Of a DNA stretch of 64,000 bases, positions 11,901 through 24,400 are shown in pieces. A program made the translations under genes and the position numbers. Numbering within the stretch: the first letter of the stretch is position 1; every line of letters starts with the position of its first letter. Source of the DNA: Solenopsis invicta (Eukaryota; Arthropoda; Insecta; Hymenoptera; Formicidae); the NCBI RefSeq assembly GCF_016802725.1, contig NC_052677.1:18067829-18131828 (forward strand), written 5' to 3'. The notes under the pieces were generated by a model. The model made no database searches. It was given only the letters and a program-made list of their open reading frames with translations, and was not told where the DNA came from.

Positions 11901-14900
11901 TTTTTTTAAAGAGACTTCAACAGATGAGACATCAGTTTTGAAATGAACCCAATATTCTTGTAAAAACCGGCATTTATTAATTTTTTTCTTATTGATTATA
12001 TTTTTCTCTTACTCACATTCTAAAGACCATTTGTGCATTTCATTGAGAAAGTTGTCGGGCACCTCATGTTTCTGATCCCGTATCTTTGCTATTCTACAAA
12101 ATGACGTAGGAATAAGTCGCCTTAGAATAGCTAAGTGGGACACAAACATAACTAGGCAGGTAAACGGCGAAAGCTATCGAGAATACTCGAAAAAGGTCAA
12201 GTATTATTGTCTGTACTAATAACAGCATTTACAAAGCAATAAAATCGACAAACCTGCGAAGCAGTGCCGTACTCGCTTCCTCGATAGCGCCAATATACAT
12301 TCTCGCGATCCGCGGTTGCAACATCACTTGTTGTACCTTGCTTCGGAAATTGTACCAACTCTCACCATGTCTACAACATACAGAGAAGAGAAAAATTAAA
12401 GCAGTATAACTAGACTGTCATTCTTCCATTTGCTAAATGGAGAACATTTCATTAAAAAAAAATGAAGAATACAATCATAAATCAGAATATCAATGTAACA
12501 CCAATTAATCTTACCAAAAAATTTAAAATATCGCAAAAAGCCAATTTTGAAGTATTAAATCTAAATTATTGTGTAAAATAATCTGAATTATGCTAGAAAC
12601 CTAGCTGACATGCTGGTAAAATTTAGCTTGTGTTGTCTAAAAATCTTTAAAAAACATTTTATCTAGTTCAAAATAATATTCGACTATAAACTTATTGTGT
12701 TAATGTAGTAATTAAGATATCTTTTTTTACAAATTTTTTAACAAAAATAATATTGTATTTATATTAAATTTAATTAAAATGCATAATAAAAAAACACAAA
12801 CACAAATAAAACAATCGATTTAATGTTTTAGTCAATCTACAATAGGTGTAGCCAAATATGAAAATAATAATATAACTAACTACAATAAATTTACTTCTTA
12901 CGACTTAAAGTTTATTATGAATGTATCTATTATAAATCAGAGCTAAATAAACCTATTTTTTGACAAAAACGTGATGTATTGCTTTGCAACATAAATTAAT
13001 ATCTTTACATATATTAATATTCTCAACTGTTTACTTGAATCATATATATTGCTAAATATTCCAATAATAGCATAAAATCCCAAAAGTTAACATATTTTTC
13101 ATTTTTTTAAAGAAAAAAATTCAATTTTAGCTATATTTACTTATTATTTAAAAAAATATTATGACGTCTCACTTAAACTTAAAAATACTTGAAATTTCGC
13201 GTTATATAAAAAACATTCATATTTATTACATTTGTATTCCTTTAAATGTTTAAACTCTTATTTTAATATTATATTATTTTCTATGTTACAATAAAAATAA
13301 TTCTTTCGAAGAGCGGATTTAAAAGAGTGGATTTAAAATTTAAAATAATATCCGGCTTACACGGCGATGACACCCGGATTAGTCTGAAAGAAGTCCTTTC
13401 GTAGTACATGCTTGTAATAATCAAGCGACGGCATGGAAGGTCGATACGGCATCTTTTCTTCTCTCCGAAAAATTCGCTCGATTTCGTTTGCATCATATAC
13501 AAACACCATGTCAGGCCTGCCTAAAAGGCCTTCTATCTTCACGATATCGCCGTATTGGGAGTGCAGTTTTTTCGACAGCTTGTCTATTGATTGTATTTCG
13601 TAGTTTCCTGAAATGTAATTTTTTAAAATTATATTTTAAAACAAGTTTATATGTTTTTTAGTATAAGTAAATTTTTTTCATGTATATAATTTAAAAAAAG
13701 TAACGCCGCGCAGTTTGATATGAATTGAAACCAATGAAATATTATTTCAGGATTCAACTATGACCGTCTTGGCCCAACTTCTGTTTAATTTGTTATATAC
13801 AAATCGCGGTTTTAAATCTATATCGGATTATATAAATTTAATTTTTTTTACGAATTTGTCAAGTTTAAATTTGAGCAAAATATTCTACTTTTTTTAGACA
13901 TATCTGAAGAGTACAAATAATTGTTTTAATAATAATAGCTTTAAAAAATTTTAATTCTTGAAGATATTATTATTTTCTATCCGATATCTTTCAACTTACA
14001 AAAATTATTAAATAATAAAAATATTTTTTTTCATACAAAATTTCGTCAGCAAATTATGGCTGCTTAATGCTTATGTATAATTTTATTTAAATATTTAACA
14101 TTTTGAATATTTTCAAACAAGAATGATTTTTTTCTATGTAGATATATTGTTGTATATGAGTGAGTGTGCGTATGCGTGCATGTGTGTGTATATATATAAC
14201 TTCGAAGTAAAACGTTTCCAATCAATTACTTGACGCGAAATTAACATTTACAGCGCAGTCCATTAGCGCTACCAGTTGAATCAACGCTACGCAAATAAAC
14301 CGGTATTTACATATAATATTTTAATGCTCTGGGAGTTTAGAGAAAAAAAAAACCGATAATTATAAACAAAGTTGGGTAGTAACCAGTTAAAAAGTTACAA
14401 GTTTAATAACTTTTAACTTTTATAATAAAGTTGAAAGTTAATAACTTTTAATTAAACTTACTTAATAACTTTTAATTAAACTTTAACTAGTTATTTTTGA
14501 AACATAAACTTTAATTTATTAACTTTTCCTAAGTTAAAAATTTATCTTTGTAAAAAAAGAAAATAAAAAAAATACGTTCCTATAAAAAATCATATGTCTT
14601 TATTATTTCATAAAAACATAATTTACAAATAAAATATTAAAAATTTTTTTTATGATACATGTATATTACAATGTAATATGACTGTTTTGAGTTATCTAAC
14701 TTTATAAAAATACTTTTAATTTAATATGAATAATGTTTATCAAACTTAACTTTCAATTTAACTTAAGTTAATTTAATCTAAACGTAATTTTTAATTGAGT
14801 TAATTCTTTTTCATGTAATTAAATTAATTTTATAAGTAATTAATTTTTTAAAATTTAATTTAGTTCAAAAAATATATTAACTTACCTAATTCTGATTATC

Positions 14901-17900
14901 AGTAACATTCATGCTATCTCATTGTAATACTGTTAAAGAAAAATAATATTGCTGTAATATGTTATATGCTATACGAGATCTTTTTTTTATATCTAAATTC
15001 CATTCTATTCTGTTATATTCTTTATAAAAAGATATAAATATGTTGAATGTAAAATTTTAAGCTATAAGGATTTATTACTAATTGTAAGCCTAACATCTAG
15101 AAGATTAGGTAGGAGAATTAAAATTCACTCTTCTTCAAAATACTCTTATCAGTTAAAAAAGACAAAGTCAACAAATACTTTAGAATTGTAATGTACTAAG
15201 AATCATAAAAATTCATGTCTCTTTCTCTCTTTTTAATTTGCAGAATATTAGAGACATGTACATGTACATGTACATTTTATTTTTGTAATATCTGTATCCG
15301 TACCTCAATAGAATTTTTCCAGAGTATCAGTACCTGTATCTATACAATAGGCACTGAAAATAAAGTATCTTACACAACACTGTTTATATCACACATATTT
15401 TAAAGCAGTTTTATTCGGTATGTAAATTCAATGCCTTTTTTCATAAAATTCAAAGTTTATAAGTCAAGCAATATACAAATTTAAACGATCAAAATAATTT
15501 TTTATATTTCTTATAACTTTGACCTATCCACCAATTGCATTCCATAATAAAAAAAATATGGTAATTTTTATTCGATGAGTTCTCATTAATGCATTCTCTT
15601 TTTATTTCTTTAATAATTTTAAAATGCAAATCAGATAAATGATATTGCAGAGACTGGAATAAATAATAATCTGTTTAAGTCAAGTCTGAAATCACGCAGA
15701 GTGTGAACAAAATTTCTCAACCAAGATTAAAAACTTCTCAATATTCAATATATTCATTCTTTGCGATATGATGCCTTTGGCATGCCTTACGACGTAACAA
15801 AATCACTTTCTTTGTTTCTTAATCTCTTGCAGTCAATTCAGTGTTTAAAATAATGAGTTATTGCTTTTAACGATCACTTTAACAGTTTCAACATTTTTTT
15901 ATTTGAATGCAAAAAAATGCAATAATATCATGGGTCAGCAATAAAAATGTATACCAAACTAATCAATTCCCATTAATTTTGCGATGCTCATAGCACTGTT
16001 TGACAAATTTAAACTTCTTTTAGATCATAAACCGGATCAGAGATTCTTATAGATTTTTTATCGCTAAAGACAAATCCGTAAATGAAATAGCTCTATCACA
16101 TTACATTTTTGAGAAAATTGTACTTAAAAATACTATTCTTTAAGACAATCAATATTTTTTTTAAGCTAAAATGGTTGAAAAATGTGACACAATAGAGCAA
16201 TTTTATTTGCGGATTCCTGTTGTGTTGCTTTTGCTTTACGCAAAAAGTTACAGATAAATTAAAAGGAAAAGAGATCCACAATAATAATGCACTATACAAT
16301 TTAAATAATCGCATTCTTCAACATAGTTTTGCATCACAAATGCGAATAGTCATTTGCATATATTGTATTTTTGTCTACTGAACGTGAATCCGGTATATAA
16401 ATTTGTCTACGTCACTTCATAATTTTAAAGAAAATGACGTCAAAGAGATAGAAAATAACAAAATCTTAAAATAGTCATTTTTAGCCTCTTGTAATCAAAA
16501 GTTATAACAAATTCTCAATAATTAAAATATTTTATAAGTAAAAATAATTTTGTATACTTAAAGATTTTATATATTCTTTAATATATAAGTATATTTATAT
16601 ATTAAAATAACTGCACACTTCTAGAGCGGAGAATTTATTTTTGCATGCGGATGGCCAACTCTTCTTGCGTCTCTGAAACGATCGTTACTGAAAGAAAGTA
16701 ATAATAACGACGTTACAAATAACGCGTTACTTCCTTCTTTCTATATATATTTTTTAGATTCGTACATCTCTAAAACTGTTATTCTCGATAACATATCACA
16801 CGCAGTCTACGTATAGATTGGCAGCAAATTTGATTATGACAGCAAAATCATAGCTGTATCCGCATTAAGCTCATTATTAGAATCTATTGATAAAATCTCT
16901 TAACATAATATGGCCAGAAAGTTTCGTCTTATTTATAGCAGTTTGTCGATAGCATCAGATAGTATAAATAGACATATTGTGTAAAATTTATTGCCATTCT
17001 ACTATCAAAAGTTAAATAGCGTGCTAGCTACACGAAATCTATTTTTGCAGACTTAGCTATTCAGGATGACGCAAGAAATATTTAAATTTTAAATTAGATA
17101 ATCAGAAACCGGTAAGTTTACAACGCATCAAATTAATTTACATAACTGACACGTAAAATTTTGTGCTCTATTGAACGCTTGAAAAATTATCTATTCCAAC
17201 TTAAAGAGAAAATAAAACTTTAAGATAATTTTAAAAAAAAACCCACTTTAAAAAAATTCGAAATTATTCTTTCTCTTTCTCTCTCCAAAATGTTTGATAC
17301 ATTTTTTCAATATCTTATTTTGTAGATATAAAGTGTGCAATTAAAATGAAACATCCTGTATATAACACGCAAACGCGCACACACATGCACGCCCGCGCCC
17401 ATCCATTCACTCATCCACATACATACATACATCTCAGATCACTAGAATATCTTCAAATATTCTCAAGGTCGCTAGAATAACTTCAAACATTCTACAGGTT
17501 TCTAGAGCCTAATAAAAACATTTCATTAAAATTTTAATAAAAATCGAGACATATTAATGATGTCTAATACATTCTCATTCATAACGATGACACTCCATAA
17601 TAAATGATTTATTGATTCTTTCCATTTTTATTCCTCAAGTTATGTGCAAAGAAAAATTTCTTCCGGGACTATCTCTTTAGAGAGATCACGATCGTATCCA
17701 TCAATCAGGTATACGACGAGAATTAAATTAAGACAGGTGAACTATATAATTAATTGTATAATTTTATGTAAAGGAAAAGGTATGCTTTTGAAATATTATT
17801 GAGAAATTGACTGCAAGCGATAATAGACGACCGTGTGTATGCACTACAAATTGAAGGTGCTAACTGTTCTCTCTTTTCCTTCCCTACCTCGTCATCTACT

Positions 17901-18990
17901 TTTATTAGTAGATTCTTTTCATAATTATCATCTTTTGGGACACATCGGCGCGCTTTCACTTTTCTATCTTTCTTCGCTCCGTGTTTTTCGATGGATCACT
18001 TTAACTTTCATAAAAACTTCTAAGCCATGGGTAACTTAGAGAAGTAAACTTACTCAAGTGGGTATATTTCTTTCAAATCTGCTACATATGTAGAAATAAT
18101 AATACATGAAGATAAAGTTGGGAAATAACGCGTTACTTGTAACGCCATTACCATTACTATTTTTGACTTTTTTTGAAAAGAATCCTTCCTTTTTGTCTGT
18201 TTCTGGTAACAAATTTTTCGTTACTTTATAAACAATATGTGTATAAATTATGTTGCGATTAATCAAAACTGCTATAAATTTCATATTATATTGGACAAAT
18301 ATTATATATACAATTGGGTGCTCTAAAAAAGTGCTAACCAACATTTTGTGTATAAATTAAAAAAAAAAATCGTTATTTTCTAAGTAATGCGTTACTTTTA
18401 TGTAACAATGTTCCCTGATAAAAACAAAATTTAATACAAAATATAAAAGTGTTAAGTGATTCAAAAAGCTCTTATATCTTATATTAAATTTTGTTTTCTA
18501 ATATTGGTATTCTTCTTATACATATGAGAGTGTAAAAATTGAAGGAGTAGTGACTATTACTTATGTACATACAAAAATGGAAACATGAGTGAAGTATTTT
18601 TCGTAGTTTTACATTTGCGCCAAGTTCGGAAGGAATCGAAATATATTCATTTAGGTAGGTTTATTTGTTAACTTATTTTAGTTTCTGTAAAAATTTACCA
18701 TAGATGAAACCGCAGTAATAACAATTCAATAATAACGTATTTTGCGACTTGATATACTATCTGTTTTAACAAAATTATTTAACTATACCTATATAAGGCA
18801 GAAATCGCCAAGTGTTGCCTAACAAAGGAATTGGCTTAGGTCCTGGGATCTCCGAATACGGGCGAGCATGTCGTAGCAAATCCTGTCTCCCAACATCTGT
18901 AACTAGCGTATCTAACGCTCTATCGCTTTTTGTGTTGCTTCTAACGAATCGATGCAACAGTTGCTTCGCATGTTGTTTCAACGTAGTCAT
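5927..18990 (-). CDS. Mitochondrial-clan cytochrome P450, complete, 10 exons
   Basis: Haem-thiolate monooxygenase expected in mitochondria. Ten exons in transcript order: 18990-18789, 13607-13361, 12370-12254, 12093-12017, 11588-11393, 10480-10321, 9813-9644, 8899-8821, 7680-7483, 6034-5927. They sum to 1554 nt (517 residues plus stop), all with GT-AG borders and compatible phases. Motifs: basic N-terminal leader (about residues 1-40), hinge SEIPGPKPIPLLGN (about 47-60), C-helix WYNFR (WxxxR), I-helix LVGVDTTSS, K-helix ETLR, FLPERW, haem loop PFGYGRRMCLGRRFAELE. Length is normal for the clan. The start is the ATG at 18990; an acceptor (TTACAG) lies 9 nt upstream of it, so an untranslated leader exon is likely further up. 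It is the paralogue of the convergent gene at 2238-5335. CYP12/CYP301/CYP334-like; the subfamily is not settled. No break seen. Confidence 0.9.
9137..9245. repeat. Hairpin MITE in a P450 intron
   Basis: The left arm AAAAAATTCTAACCGTCATC and the right arm (reverse-complemented AAAAAATTCTACCTGTCATT) pair over about 35 bp up to CAAAAACG. The spacer is short. It lies in the intron between P450 exons 9813-9644 and 8899-8821. No target duplication assigned. Confidence 0.6.
10878..11125. repeat. LTR-like dispersed repeat, copy 1
   Basis: Starts TGTAACAACAC and shares ordered blocks with 59471-59712: TAGTGCTTATATTTAT, GTGTGATTTTATATACTTCT, AATAAGAATTAGTAATATC and CCCTCCTGAAAA. Immediately after it (about 11139-11195) a piece of the same sequence recurs inverted. 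A TG start and about 250 bp would suit a solo LTR, but no CA end or target duplication is clear. In an intron of the minus-strand P450. Confidence 0.45.
14373..14890. repeat. AT-rich repeat with TTAACTTTTAA units in P450 intron 1
   Basis: Opens with GTTGGGTAGTAACCAGTTAA and contains many copies of AATAACTTTTAA and AAGTTAATTT in both orientations. The far end, reverse-complemented, reads TTAGGTAAGTTAATATATTT. It looks like a decayed inverted-repeat transposon of a common animal type; ends are approximate. Confidence 0.4.
18117..18418. repeat. Inverted-repeat element with TAACGCGTTACTT ends
   Basis: The left end reads TTGGGAAATAACGCGTTACT. The right end reverse-complemented reads CAGGGAACATTGTTACATAA and then AAGTAACGCATTACTT. 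The pattern GGGAA followed by AACGCGTTACTT resembles widespread animal MITE termini. It lies within intron 1 of the minus-strand P450, about 370 bp from its first coding exon. Confidence 0.5.
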
Positions 18991-19269
18991 TTCTGGTCTC
19001 TGTAATAAAAAAAACAATTGTAAAATAATTACTTTTATCTAGGGCATCTAGGCTAATAATATTTGTATCGTAATTATCGTAACTATTGCAGTAAACGTAC
19101 TATTAGAGAAGTGACCAATACGAGTTAGTGTAAAATTTAAAAAAGAAATCTAAAAAGTAAAATAATTAAAATTAATTTTTCCTTTCTCCTAATATCTTTT
19201 CTACTAAAGCTAACAATAAGTAAAAATTAATATTTATTTTTATATTTATAGAATATCTAAGAACTACTT

Positions 19270-19646
19270 AAATTATACAAAAATAAATTAAAATGGATAG
19301 AAGTGAATTCATTTTGACATTTTCGAATTCACGCTTTAAATTTTTCGAATCTACTTGAATCTAAAAATAATATAAATAGTAAATATCTGAATTCAGTAGT
19401 AAACAATAGTAAACATCTGAATTCAACATGAAAAATAGCTCATTTCGTATTTCAATTCATTTGAATCTAAAAATAATATAATGGGGATATGAATCCATCC
19501 GAATTCAAAATGATGAATAGCGCATTTCGCATTTCAATCTATTTGAGTTTATTTGAATTCAAAAATATTCTGGAACCTTAAAGCGCAAACTCGGATAAAT
19601 TGCAACTTTTAATTAATTTAAATTTATTTGCGTTTGCTGGAATAGT
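19270..19646. repeat. Dispersed inverted-repeat element, CCAGCAAAC family, copy 2
   Basis: The right end reverse-complemented is CCAGCAAACGCAAATAAATT, the same terminus as copy 1. The left part has AAAAATAAATTAAAATGGAT, GAATTCACGCTTTAAA and TTTTTCGAATCTACTTGAAT. The interior contains a repeated block (AATATCTGAATTCA and relatives). Confidence 0.55.
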
Positions 19647-21711
19647 TTTATTATCGTTAACGTCGTTGCGCACAGCTTTTTTACCATGCATTATATCTAC
19701 GTAACGATGTTACAATGATAACGTAACTATCATTGAGAATTACGGAATAAGCCTGCAGGTTGTCTGTATTAAGTCTAAAGAAAAAAAAAATCTTAGCTGG
19801 ACTCACAAAGGATCTAGGTAACGTCGAAGGACTGACAGAGTCCCGCTTCTATTACCTACTACTACTTTGCGCTACAAACGGGGCAACCGGTTTTGCACAG
19901 AGAGTGTAATGCAAACGTGACGTAATAAATAAGAGGTAATACAACATTCCTTATACAGAGAAGCATATTGATTATTATTGGGTGCATCGAAGCGTAAAGC
20001 ACTAATTTCAACCACTTTCACATGAAGGTTAGTAGTAGTAATGATTGAATGATGCCTGCGATTCACAATCGAACAGAAAGTGACATTTAACGTTTCTGAA
20101 TTTACCGCATTATTATCTTGTATTTTCTAAAATGTGTTTTGCATTTTTATATCATATATTACTACGCAAATCGCTGTATTTCGTATATATTAATTTTAAT
20201 GCATCTTAAATCGTTGAATAAACATTTTATTATCTGAACCCAGACACAACAAATCATACTTTTTAAGATTTAAAAATTTTTAAAAATATTTATAATTTTT
20301 TAAACATTTTACAAATATTTATAAGAAACAAGAAAAAAATATAAATTTTCTTATCTTTTATCTCAAAGTAGAAATTAAAGCTGTCAATTCACTGTAACAT
20401 TTCACTTGTACATGTAAAAATATTTGTTTCAATTTATATTACTACTCCCTCATAAAATTTGCAAATACTACTATCGCGATTTTACATAATAAAAATCATA
20501 ATCAAATAAAAAATTAAATAACTTTTAAATCAATAAGAGACTTGTGCTTAAATCTTACACAAATATTCAAATATATTATTAGAGCAATTTATAAAATTTT
20601 TATAAATTTGATAATATTTTCAGATACAGTACATCCTTGGAATGCTTATATTATTACGTACGTATTATTTCTTATATTATATTTTAATCCAAAGTACTCC
20701 AGGTATTAGACTTTTAGACTTTCATAGCAAACTGCGCGCAGTCTGCACACAGATTGATAGCAAATTCAATCAAATCTGACAGCAGAACCGTAGCCACCTG
20801 TACGCATGCATGTTATGCATGCATTGATCAATCAAACGCTTCGAAGCATTTGTAGCATCAAGCTGACCACAACACACTGCCAAGACACTGACGTTAACAG
20901 TGTTGCATTTAGATAACTAAAAATTATCTAGATAAAGATAATGTAAGTTAAATGTAAATGTATCTTAAATAAAATAAAGATAATTTAAATTTAAATTTAT
21001 TTAAATAAAAGATAAAATTAAATATTGTTTTGTCTAATAATTTTAAGACAATATCACCTTTGACGGCAGTTCGCCGACAACATCAGATATTTTGAACTAA
21101 ATACAATTTTTTCTTCTCTGCCAAGATAGTATATTCTATTCAAAATCTGTGTACATCAATCGCTAACGTTAGAGGCATGGAAGATCTGTTCAGTGGGTGT
21201 TAATACATTATCATAAAACTTCAAGTCAACTTGAATGTTAGACTTCCGATTGCGCATGCATCTTCGTGGCTCTCACGGATCTGCACAGTTACACGTTCAA
21301 GTCTTCACAGCACTCCTCGAAGTAATTATAAACTAGATGCATCGAAATGTACTGATAGTGATTGATGTAATGTTCAATGATGCAATAAATTCTTTAGTAA
21401 TTCCTTTTTTTTATAATGTATTCAAATATATTAAAATAAGTAAAATGGATTACAAATTTTCAATCCGTTTCCGTTTACTGGATTACTATTTATTGCATCT
21501 TTATCTTTTATTTTTACTTTTAAAATTATTATTTTATTTTTTTAAAAACATTATCGAATAGCAGAATATTGAATATTCGTCGCAACTCTAGTTCATATCC
21601 ATATTATATTATTTTTTGATTTAAATGGATTCGAAAAATCTGAAGCGCAAATTAAAAATGTCGAAGTAAATTCATTTCTATCTATTTCAATTCATCTTTG
21701 TATGTTGAATC

Positions 21712-21996
21712 AGTAAATATTAACGCGACATAATTCTTATTAACATCAGTTTGTTAATCATAGAGTTTAGCAATTATCCTATACGTAAAAATTCATGAAG
21801 AGAGAAAAAAGTCATATTCAAGGCTTAGACTTCTAAACCTTAGAATATGATTTTCTTTCCCTCTTCAATAAATTGTAAATTATGTTCGTTCTATATACCT
21901 GACCTGAGCTTTTATCTATACGGTGATTGGTAGAACTTAATGATTAACACACTGGTGTTAATAAGAATTATATCGCGGCGCGTTAATATTTATCTG
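21712..21996. repeat. MITE with about 75-bp terminal inverted repeats
   Basis: The left arm contains AAATATTAACGCG, TAATTCTTATTAACATCAGT and TGTTAATCAT. The right arm, reverse-complemented, contains AAATATTAACGCG, TAATTCTTATTAACACCAGT and TGTTAATCAT. The order and spacing agree over about 75 bp. It sits directly between CCAG-family sequences. Confidence 0.65.
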
Positions 21997-22225
21997 ACCC
22001 AGCAAAATAAAAATTAATGAATTGAAATAAATAGAAATGAATTTATTTCAACATTTTCAAATTCACGCTTCAGATTTTTTAACTTTTGCTAAAATTAAAA
22101 AATTAATATCTAATATCTTAAAATTACGTAAAGAGTATACATCTGTAATAATCTTCGATATCGGCAAAATTAAAATTCAACTTTTATAAAGGTACAGTAA
22201 ACATTATTGACCCAGTAACAATCCT

Positions 22226-22630
22226 ACAATGTCTAACCCAGTAAACGGAAATAAATTGAAAATTTGTAATCCATTTCAATTCACTTGAATACATTTTGGA
22301 TTAAAAGATAGCAATTAAATCATTTCAATCCCATGTCATGGATTTATTGGATGATCCGTGAAAATATCTTTTAGATAAAAAAAAATAAAAATCACTTTAT
22401 TTCAATCCCATTTCATGGATTATAAAGTCCGCATAACTTTCTTGAATAAAAAAAAGAAATCCAGTAATTTCACTCTCACATTATAAATTAAAATGTATTC
22501 AAAAAATTCTTAAACTTTAATTGGATAAAAAAAGATTAGTGTGGTCATTGTCGAATGCAAATTCTTAATTTCTTGAATCCATTTCTAGCCATTTTAAATA
22601 TTTTGAATCCATTTCCGTTTATTATAAAAT
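22226..22630. repeat. Dispersed inverted-repeat element, CCAGTAAAC family, copy 3
   Basis: Begins CCAGTAAACGGAAATAAATT at about 22239. Near 22600 the end reads GAATCCATTTCCGTTTATTA, the complement of that start. Internal blocks such as TTTCAATCCCATKTCATGGATT occur twice (about 22325 and 22405). A further terminus, GTTTCCGTTTACTGGATTAC, lies at 21465. Confidence 0.5.
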
Positions 22631-23001
22631 CGGCTGTAACGAAGTAGTTTTTAACGGCTACTTTCACAATTCAAGGCGAATGTACGAAATATCATGACAT
22701 TTCATCATCCTTATTTTACGATAATTTTTTCTTCTTTAATGTTTAAAAATGTTACCTATTTTTATTTTAGCAATTAGTTTTCGATTTTGGACTTAACAAA
22801 AAATTAGAGAAAATTGCAAAGTTTAAGTAAGCTATAGGATGTACATATTTTATATATTTTAATAATACTAAGACTAAAAAATTACTGTAATACTTTACCA
22901 AATATATTAATATTAAAAAAATTAATATTCTTTATTAGTTTTATGCAGTTTCAACATTGATACATCGTACAAGAAAAAAATAAAACTTTAAAGAGTAGTT
23001 T

Positions 23002-23007
<6 letters not shown>

Positions 23008-23056
<49 letters not shown>
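23008..23056. repeat. (TA)n microsatellite
   Basis: About 25 uninterrupted TA units. No associated gene feature. Confidence 0.9.
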
Positions 23057-23058
<2 letters not shown>

Positions 23059-23724
23059 AATTGGTAATAAAATAGATATTTTTAAAAAATGTAGAACTTC
23101 TTTCTCTTAATAAAATATGTAATATATGTAAATATATAAGAAATTGGATATTTTTTGAATATCATATTAAAATAAAAAAGTGGAAAACATCGTGAATAAT
23201 CTAACAATTCGTTTCGAGAAAAATTGCGAGGTTTATAAACCATTAATGTGGAATTCGCAATTCGTACTTACGATGCATTCACTGCACCATATATTGTCGT
23301 TACTTTCCCATAGACCGTCACAGTTGCAATTTAGGTGGTTGGTTAATGATGCATGTCATGAAAACGCATTCGCGGTATGTATTATCAAAGGCACAACAAG
23401 AAAACGTAGTTTTAATCGCACATTCTAAATATAATTCAATTGTTGTTAACTTATTTAAAAAAAGAAACTTTTCAGGTAGAAGTTACACAATTTTAAAAGA
23501 GAAATATAACGTATGCAAATAAATTTTTTATATCATGTACATGTATAAGATATAATGTTATTAATATTTTTTAATGAAAGTACATTGTTTCTGTAATCAT
23601 TCTGTAAGTAAATAATAAAAATATTAAAAAATCAAAAGCTTAATATATAAAAAAAATTTTATACTTTATTCTGATATTTTAATATAAAACATAAAGTATC
23701 TTATATATATTTATATAGTATCTA

Positions 23725-23729
23725 TATAG

Positions 23730-23783
<54 letters not shown>
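23725..23783. repeat. Imperfect (TA)n microsatellite
   Basis: TA units interrupted by single ATG steps, followed by ACACAC and a second TATATAGTAT tract up to about 23820. Confidence 0.85.
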
Positions 23784-23788
<5 letters not shown>

Positions 23789-24312
23789 TATTTATATAGT
23801 ATATATAGTATTATATATATTTTGTTAACTTTATAACTTTTATGCATAGTGTAATAAATTAATTAGAGCATAATGAAAATATTATTGCATTTAAAAAAGT
23901 ACATAACTGTTTATTTTTTTTAAATAAATTTTAAAAATATACAAATGTATAATCTATTTTGCACCTCACATGGATTTCATAAAAATACATTTTAATTGTA
24001 ACAGACGCATACACATACACATATTTTTATTTCATTATAAAAATATAACTAAACAGTGCAGTCCAGAATGTTCAATAATATTCAATAATATTAAAATAAA
24101 TCATGATTAATCGAAATAATCGATGTAATAATTATTTTATAGTAATGTTGACGTTATTTGGTATGATTTTTTGTTCTGCGTAAGTAAAGATGAAAAACTC
24201 ATCAATAAATTTTACAAAATAAATTGATTTAAGTAATATATATTATTTTTATAAAATAATCTTAATAAAATTATTACATTATGCAATTTGTAATTGAGTC
24301 GTAAAAATCTTA

Positions 24313-24400
24313 CCTTCTAAAACATGTTGTAGACACGAAAAAAACCATGATCTGACTGAAACCGACTTGCCTTGCTTTACACTAAAGTACCCGCTATTGA
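24313..24400 (-). promoter_or_regulatory. Possible non-coding first exon / start region of the minus-strand P450
   Basis: On the minus strand an initiator-like TCAGTCAG is followed by ATGG and then, about 45 nt later, a strong splice donor AGAAG|GTAAGA with its GT at 24312-24311. The short ATG frame is out of phase with the P450 coding exon at 18990, so if spliced to it this would be untranslated leader carrying a small upstream ORF. There is no transcript evidence, and another unseen gene could own it. Confidence 0.25.
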
